A stretch of 64,000 bases of DNA from Macrostomum hystrix (taxonomy: Eukaryota > Platyhelminthes > Macrostomidae). The stretch covers positions 7,559,001 to 7,623,000 of the forward strand of contig CATNEN010000001.1 of assembly GCA_950097015.1 (NCBI GenBank), read 5' to 3'. Positions 59,692 to 64,000 of this stretch are shown here, one piece after another. The position numbers and the translations under genes were made by a program. Positions within the stretch are counted from its first letter, which is position 1. Each line of letters begins with the position of its first letter. The notes beneath the pieces are model-generated. The model was not told the DNA's origin and did no database searches. It worked only from the letters and a program-made list of their open reading frames with translations.

Positions 59692-62600
59692 CTGTTCAGG
59701 TGAGAATGTCGACCTCATGATTGTTAGACGATTAGATTGTTACACTCAAACTACTCAGGGAAAGTATTTAGGCCTTTGAAACCATCAGAATTTGGATACA
59801 TATTGTTCATGACAAGTCCAAAGTCAAGCTATCAAACAATAAATAACAGTAGAGAGACATGGTGTATTTCAAATACCCGCATATTTATTTTTCTGTCTCC
59901 TGAAGTATTAAACCAATTGACATGAAAATCCAGTACACTGGCTAGAATTTTCCGCTCTATCCGATGAAACAACTTCCAGAATAAAAAAACATCGGCAATG
60001 GTGGTATCGTCGAGATATTCAAGATTCTCGTCGGGGTGTCTGATGGCAAAAATGGATTCGCCTAGGGGTTTAAACACAGCAATGTTAGTTGTCCTTGTCA
60101 CCAGGGTCTCCAACAAAAATAGCTGAACATCTCGACGATGGTGACGCCTGACGGCTTTGAAAGTTGGTTTATCGTAAATGGCGGACAATTTAGACTCAGA
60201 TGGTGGACTTTTACGAAAATCGGTCATTCGGTTTGGAAGCATCGTGAAGTAGGCAGTGGGTAATATATAGAAATATATTCCCGGGAGGGAAGATAGCGTT
60301 GTCTTTCTAATGTTAACCAAACGGTGACTCGCTTTCACAAACTCTATACTTTCGACCTTGTGAAACTACCCCAACCTTGTAATATTTAACTACCTGTGGT
60401 ATTATTATAGAAGGAATCATCGAACAATTTAGAGTAGAAAGAAAACTTTCAACCAAGTCTACGTTATAAAAGTGACTGACTTATCGGAGGTGGCGCCATC
60501 GCCAGCTGATCCGCCAGCATTTCCTGCCGCATCCAGCTGACTGTCCTCTTCGCCGTCATGCATTTTGGCTTCGTCCTTGAATTTTGACAAGGAGTTGAAT
60601 TAATTAGATAGAATACAACGACTTCACTTGAGACTAGAATGCTGAGTACGCAAATAGGCTCACCTGAACCAGCTCGTTATAGAAGGTGGAGAGAGCGTGA
60701 AGGACAGCGTCGTGGACGGTGACGAAGAGGCCCTCCTCGCTCCTCTTGGCGTAGAAGTTGGCCTTCCTAAGCTGGGATCTGACCAGCCAGGTGCAGCCGC
60801 TCAGGTAGATCTCCACGCCGATCTTGCTGAACTCGTCCACGATTTGGGACAGCAGGCGAATGCCCACGGCGTCGGTGAAGGCGCAGGCTGACAGGTCCAG
60901 GATGATGCAGAAGATGTTCACAGTAGAGGCTATCTCCTTATCGGAGTGATAAGCCACCGACTCAAAGTGCGCGTGCTTCTCCAGCACCGGCTGCGTGCCC
61001 TGCGCCACCACGCGGGCCTCCGCCACCTGCGCAAGAGACCGGCTGCGTTTCTAGGAAACTGCAGTGAACTGACCTGACACCTCTCTGCATCGCCTGACAC
61101 CTCTCTGCTTCGCCTGACACCTCTCTACCTCGCCTGACACCTCTCTGCCTCGTCTGAAACCTCTTTACCTCGCCTGAAATCTCTCCGCCTTGCCTGACAC
61201 CTTAATGCCTCGCCTGACACCTCTCTACTTCGCCTGACACCACTCTGCCTCTTCTGACACCTCACCGCCTCGCCTGATACCTCAATTTCTAGTCTCTATC
61301 TTAGTAATATTTTTTCAGACTTATCAGCGAATTGCTTTGACATAACTAATAGCTTTCTAAACACCCTAAGATTGTCATAACAAGAAATCAGCAATGAAAA
61401 ACTGAAAAAAAATTCAACGCACCGGATGGCTGCCCTCCTCAGTGACGGTCTCCAGAATCTGGCGAACACCTTCAACCTGAAGCATGTCAGTGCGCAGGTC
61501 AACTTCGCCGTGACGCCTTCCTTCTCGTTTCGCGCGCGCTTTGGCTTTGGCCAGAATTCGCTTCGGATTCAGGGCCACCTGGCGGTAGAGCCGATTGCGA
61601 TAGTTCTCAGCGCTGGCAAAGTACAGCGAGCCCTCGAATTTGAAGATCTTGATGCCAGGAATCTGTTCGGCCTGAATAATTGAGTTTTTATTGTTAAGAG
61701 TTTTGCATGTTTACTACTTTAAGTAGCTTAACCTGTACAAAATATAACAGTAAGCTAAAGATAAAGTGTGTTTCTTACGATTCTCAATTAATGATAAAAT
61801 TAACGAACAAATTAGCCCTGTTTAACAAGCAGACCAACAGAATACCAGTATTTAGATGTGTGTGTCAAAAGTCACTCAGTCTATGATTTTTCTGTATAAT
61901 AAGTTATAGTCCAAAACGGATCTACAAACATGTCTAAAAATATATTAAAGTTCTTAAATAGAATTTATAGACACAAAATTTAGTAAATTTTAATTTCTAT
62001 ACATACCAATTATACGCTCATAAAATGTTTTACAAATTTATTTATATTATAGAATCGTAAACACTACAGTTGGTCTAGTTAGTCTCACTTCCCAGCAACA
62101 GCATCTTAAGCTCTTGAATTTTGAGACAGTCAGACTAACACAGTAAAAGCAAGTGTCTAGCTAAAATCGAAGCCTACCTTCTTGTGCTTTTTAATATTCC
62201 TGTAGATGTCAGTGTTTGGCAGTCGGCCCAACAGGTAAGCCTTGGGCGCCTGGGTGCGAAAGATCACAGTAGCCAATGAGAAGACGACTCCGATGAGTAG
62301 TCCGATGGGCAAGTCGAGACCGAGAATGGCGCCCAATGTGACAAGAAAGATCGTCTGCCATAAAGTTCAAATTTTCTTTGTAGACGATTTCGAGTAGATA
62401 AATATAAAACATTTCCAGGTAGAAATACTTACGAAGTCGTATCTGTTAGTTCGCCACAGTCGTGGCAGCTGTTCCACTTGCAGGATCATGTTTTTTAGGT
62501 TTACGATGATAATTGCTGATAAAACGCACTGAAAATTTGAGTTAAAAAAACCTCTTTAACTTAAATTTTGACTCAAAAAACGTTTTAAAGAACATTTAAA

Positions 62601-63318
62601 GGTCGTGGCTTAGTGTTAAGAGCGTCGAACTCACGACTTTAATTCGGATGTTTGATTCACGACTCTACTGGAACAATTTGTGTCCGTTAGCAAGACACTT
62701 AAACTCTGCATTGCTTCAGTTCAACCAGCTGTTAAATGGGTGCCAGCGTCAGCTGGGGTAATTGAGAGTGGGAGTGGAATCCCACCAGTCCCCAGTCCAT
62801 GGACTGAACAGCCACATGCAGCTATCAGATGCGCCGCGCAATAGCTGCGGCTGTGCTACGGCAATATAAAGGCTTCAAATCTAGCCAAGTTAGGTAATCC
62901 ATTATTATTACTATTATTATTATCACCAATGAATATTATGCCATTAGAAATTTATATGGGGCCACATGGGGTCAATGAATAGATGATCAAAATAAATAAG
63001 CGCACTGTGTCACCTTTGGCACAGGTGCAAATTCAGGTGCAATCACGAGTATAGCAATCAGTGTAATGACTGCAGCGTACAGCGAGTAGACTAAAGTTTT
63101 GCCTTTTAAAGACTCGTGTAGCGATGTGCAGGTGATGGCAGCCGCCGAGACGAAGGTGCTAAACCAGCACATACCAATGTTCACGGCACCGTAGGCGATC
63201 ATCTCCTGATTGGGGTCGATTTCGTAGCCGTTGCGTAGGGCGAAGGTTTTCGATAGCGAGACGGACAGCGCGTAGGAGATGACGCCGAGAACGATGCCGT
63301 TCACAATGATCCCAGAGC
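59307..63318 (-). CDS. SLC26 (SulP) family anion transporter, C-terminal seven exons (N-terminus beyond right edge)
   Basis: Exons 63014-63318, 62433-62528, 62178-62354, 61423-61671, 60664-61026, 60481-60575 and 59307-59691 join with consistent phase and encode about 556 residues ending TAA. Seen: SKTFALRNGYEIDPNQEMIA, the SLC26 motif with N-Q-E, in the late membrane region; then VNLKNMI and RLWRTNRYDF; hydrophobic TIFLVTLGAILGLDLPIGLL; FRTQAPKAYLLGRLPNTDIY; then the STAS domain from IPGIKIFKFEGSLYFASAEN through CIILDLSACAFTDAVGIRLL to FYAKRSEEGLF. Known: SLC26 proteins exchange chloride, bicarbonate, sulfate or oxalate at plasma membranes, and the STAS domain regulates them. The ~350 N-terminal residues and first membrane segments are outside the window. 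The extreme C-terminus GETKF fits a class I PDZ ligand. Substrate cannot be told from this part. Confidence 0.93.
59846..60313. mobile_element. MITE-like element in SLC26 intron, with open frame
   Basis: The left end acagtagagagac and the right end gtctttctaatgt form imperfect inverted termini. Subterminal words (ttcaaatacccgc on the left; on the reverse strand tacccactgcc, ccaaaccgaatgaccg and attttcgtaaaagtcc) match the 19987-20143 element. A 168-codon minus-strand frame (59832-60338) is open across the whole element. Confidence 0.5.
60481..60575 (-). CDS. SLC26 exon (acidic/Gly-rich tail)
   Basis: Acceptor ttcaag|GACGAA, donor GATAA|gtcagt, phase 2 out. 31 codons: DEAKMHDGEEDSQLDAAGNA then GGSAGDGATSD. 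Weaker splice sites, but the phases fit both neighbours. Confidence 0.78.
60664..61026 (-). CDS. SLC26 exon (STAS domain, core)
   Basis: 121 codons, gcgcag|GTGGCG to GTTCAG|gtgagc, phase 0. CIILDLSACAFTDAVGIRLL is the STAS core strand-loop (D-x-S), followed by FSKIGVEIYLSGCT and the C-terminal helix HDAVLHALS. Confidence 0.93.
61075..61290. repeat. Short minisatellite, 18-bp unit (SLC26 intron)
   Basis: About 12 copies of cgcctgacacctctctgc with many substitutions. Confidence 0.9.
61423..61671 (-). CDS. SLC26 exon (STAS domain, first part)
   Basis: 83 codons, tattcag|GCCGAA to CATCCG|gtgcgt, phase 0. It encodes IPGIKIFKFEGSLYFASAEN then a basic KAKARAKREGRRHGE segment, which corresponds to the variable intervening loop of SLC26 STAS domains. 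Confidence 0.92.
61672..62177. other. SLC26 intron, AT-rich, no other feature
   Basis: Unique AT-rich sequence between two exons. Nothing further seen. Confidence 0.5.
62178..62354 (-). CDS. SLC26 exon (last membrane segment to start of STAS linker)
   Basis: 59 codons, atggcag|ACGATC to CACAAGAAG|gtaggc, phase 0. It has the hydrophobic LVTLGAILGLDLPIGLLIGV and FSLATVIFRTQAP, then LGRLPNTDIYRNI, the standard approach to the STAS domain. Confidence 0.92.
62433..62528 (-). CDS. SLC26 exon (VLSAIIIVNLKNM)
   Basis: The 32-codon exon runs from attttcag|TGCGTT to GACTTC|gtaagt, phase 0 at both ends. CVLSAIIIVNLKNMILQVEQ and LPRLWRTNRYDF match the conserved SLC26 segment following P-x-V. Confidence 0.92.
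62601..62923 (+). mobile_element. tRNA-derived SINE, family B (full-length copy)
   Basis: The head ggtcgtggcttagtgttaag and agcgtcgaac carry an A-box-like motif, and gtttgattcacgact a B-box-like motif (GTTTGATTC). A central part with ttgtgtccgttagcaagaca, cttaaactctgcattgct and cagctgttaaatgggtgcca resembles the conserved central domain seen in widespread animal SINE superfamilies (family knowledge, not searched). The 3' domain has the palindrome cagtccatggactg, and the tail is (ATT)n. Inserted in an SLC26 intron, opposite to the gene. Confidence 0.8.
63014..63318 (-). CDS. SLC26 exon (membrane segments with NQE motif)
   Basis: Acceptor acctcag|GCTCTG, phase 1 in (two carried bases); donor GTGCCAAAG|gtgaca, phase 0 out. 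It encodes GIIVNGIVLGVISYALSVSL, then SKTFALRNGYEIDPNQE and two further hydrophobic segments ending APEFAPVPK. Open frame upstream of the acceptor is repeat sequence. Confidence 0.9.
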
Positions 63319-63384
63319 CTGAGGTAAAGTGTTCAATCTTAGGAGATCTCGGCGCCTCGAACCTTGACATGGTGCAATGAGAGT

Positions 63385-64000
63385 TGGCAATTTGAGCAGA
63401 GTAGATAAGATGTGACAAGATTACATAACTAATCAGATTAGAGAGTGACAAGATTGCATAACTTATATCAGATCAGAGAGAGACAAGATTACATAATTAA
63501 TCCGATTAGAGAGTGACAAGATTGCATAACTAATCAGATAGAGAGGGACAAGACTGCATAACTAATTAGATAAGAGAGTGACAAGATTGCATAACTAATT
63601 AGATAAGAGAGTGACAAGATTACATAACTAATCAGATAAGAGAGGGACAAGATTACATAACTAATTAGATAAGAGAGGGACAAGACTGCATAACTAATTA
63701 GATAAGAGAGGGACAAGATTACATAACTAATTAGATAAGAGAGTGACAAGATTACATAACTAATCAGATCAGAGAGGGACAAGACTGCATAACTAATTAG
63801 ATAAGAGAGTGACAAGATTACATAACTAATCAAATCAGAGAGGGACAAGACTGCATAACTAATTAGATAAGAGAGTGACAAGATTACATAACTAATCAGA
63901 TCAGAGAGGGACAAGACTGCATAACTAATTAGATAAGAGAGTGACAAGATTACATAACTAATCAGATAAGAGAGGGACAAGATTGAATAACTAATTAGAT
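63385..64000. repeat. Minisatellite, ~34-bp unit (runs off right edge)
   Basis: About 18 copies of a unit with agagagtgacaagattacat and aactaatcagataag, alternating gtgacaagatt and gggacaagact forms. It lies in the SLC26 intron upstream of the 63318 acceptor, so transcripts cross it. Confidence 0.96.

Overview
The window is a piece of an animal nuclear genome. Genes are split by GT-AG introns with matching phases, and they encode neuronal and epithelial proteins: a presynaptic active-zone scaffold, a neuropeptide precursor and an SLC26 anion transporter. Non-LTR retrotransposon, tRNA-derived SINE and hAT-like sequences are present. An invertebrate bilaterian is likely, judging from the Fife/RIM/Piccolo-like architecture, the repetitive KK/KR-cleaved precursor and a retroelement of the kind common in arthropods and other invertebrates. 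I cannot name the phylum from sequence alone.

Layout. (1) 1-28.9 kb, minus strand: ten phase-compatible exons (28889 down to 1492) of one large active-zone gene. In order they carry a Rab-binding helix, a C4-C4 zinc finger with a SGAW box, very long Gln/Pro/Ala-rich linkers and a PDZ domain. The gene continues off the left edge, where C2 domains would be expected. Its introns hold tandem arrays (8.7-10.1, 10.6-12.3, 24.0-24.8, 26.0-26.3 and 26.8-28.1 kb), an 872-bp hAT-like element whose interior is a minisatellite (14.7-15.5 kb) and a cluster of tRNA-derived SINEs (21.3-23.6 kb). (2) 28.9-37.8 kb: intergenic, with four further arrays and two SINE pieces, no convincing gene. (3) 37.8-40.9 kb, minus strand: a two-exon neuropeptide precursor (304 aa) with 14 LG/MGSAMRL-type peptides, its intron filled by two more arrays. 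(4) 41.3-57.1 kb: arrays, the largest being about 7 kb of an 18-bp unit interrupted at 44965-51013 by an apparently intact 6-kb GC-rich non-LTR retrotransposon (minus strand, ORF1 + EN/RT/RNase H ORF2). (5) 57.1-59.3 kb: AT-rich, no gene seen. (6) 59.3-64 kb, minus strand: the C-terminal seven exons of an SLC26 (SulP) anion exchanger, from late membrane segments through the STAS domain to the stop codon; its N-terminus lies beyond the right edge.

The dominant theme is minisatellite expansion: roughly 30% of the window (estimated by summing array lengths) is tandem arrays with 16-40 bp units. Similar expansion is seen inside coding exons (the 36-bp neuropeptide repeat, a 15-bp QQQQP repeat, polyQ and polyG tracts). 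Long ORFs read through the non-coding arrays are artefacts of unit length and are not annotated as genes. Exon coordinates were set by hand from splice consensus, reading frame and phase continuity.
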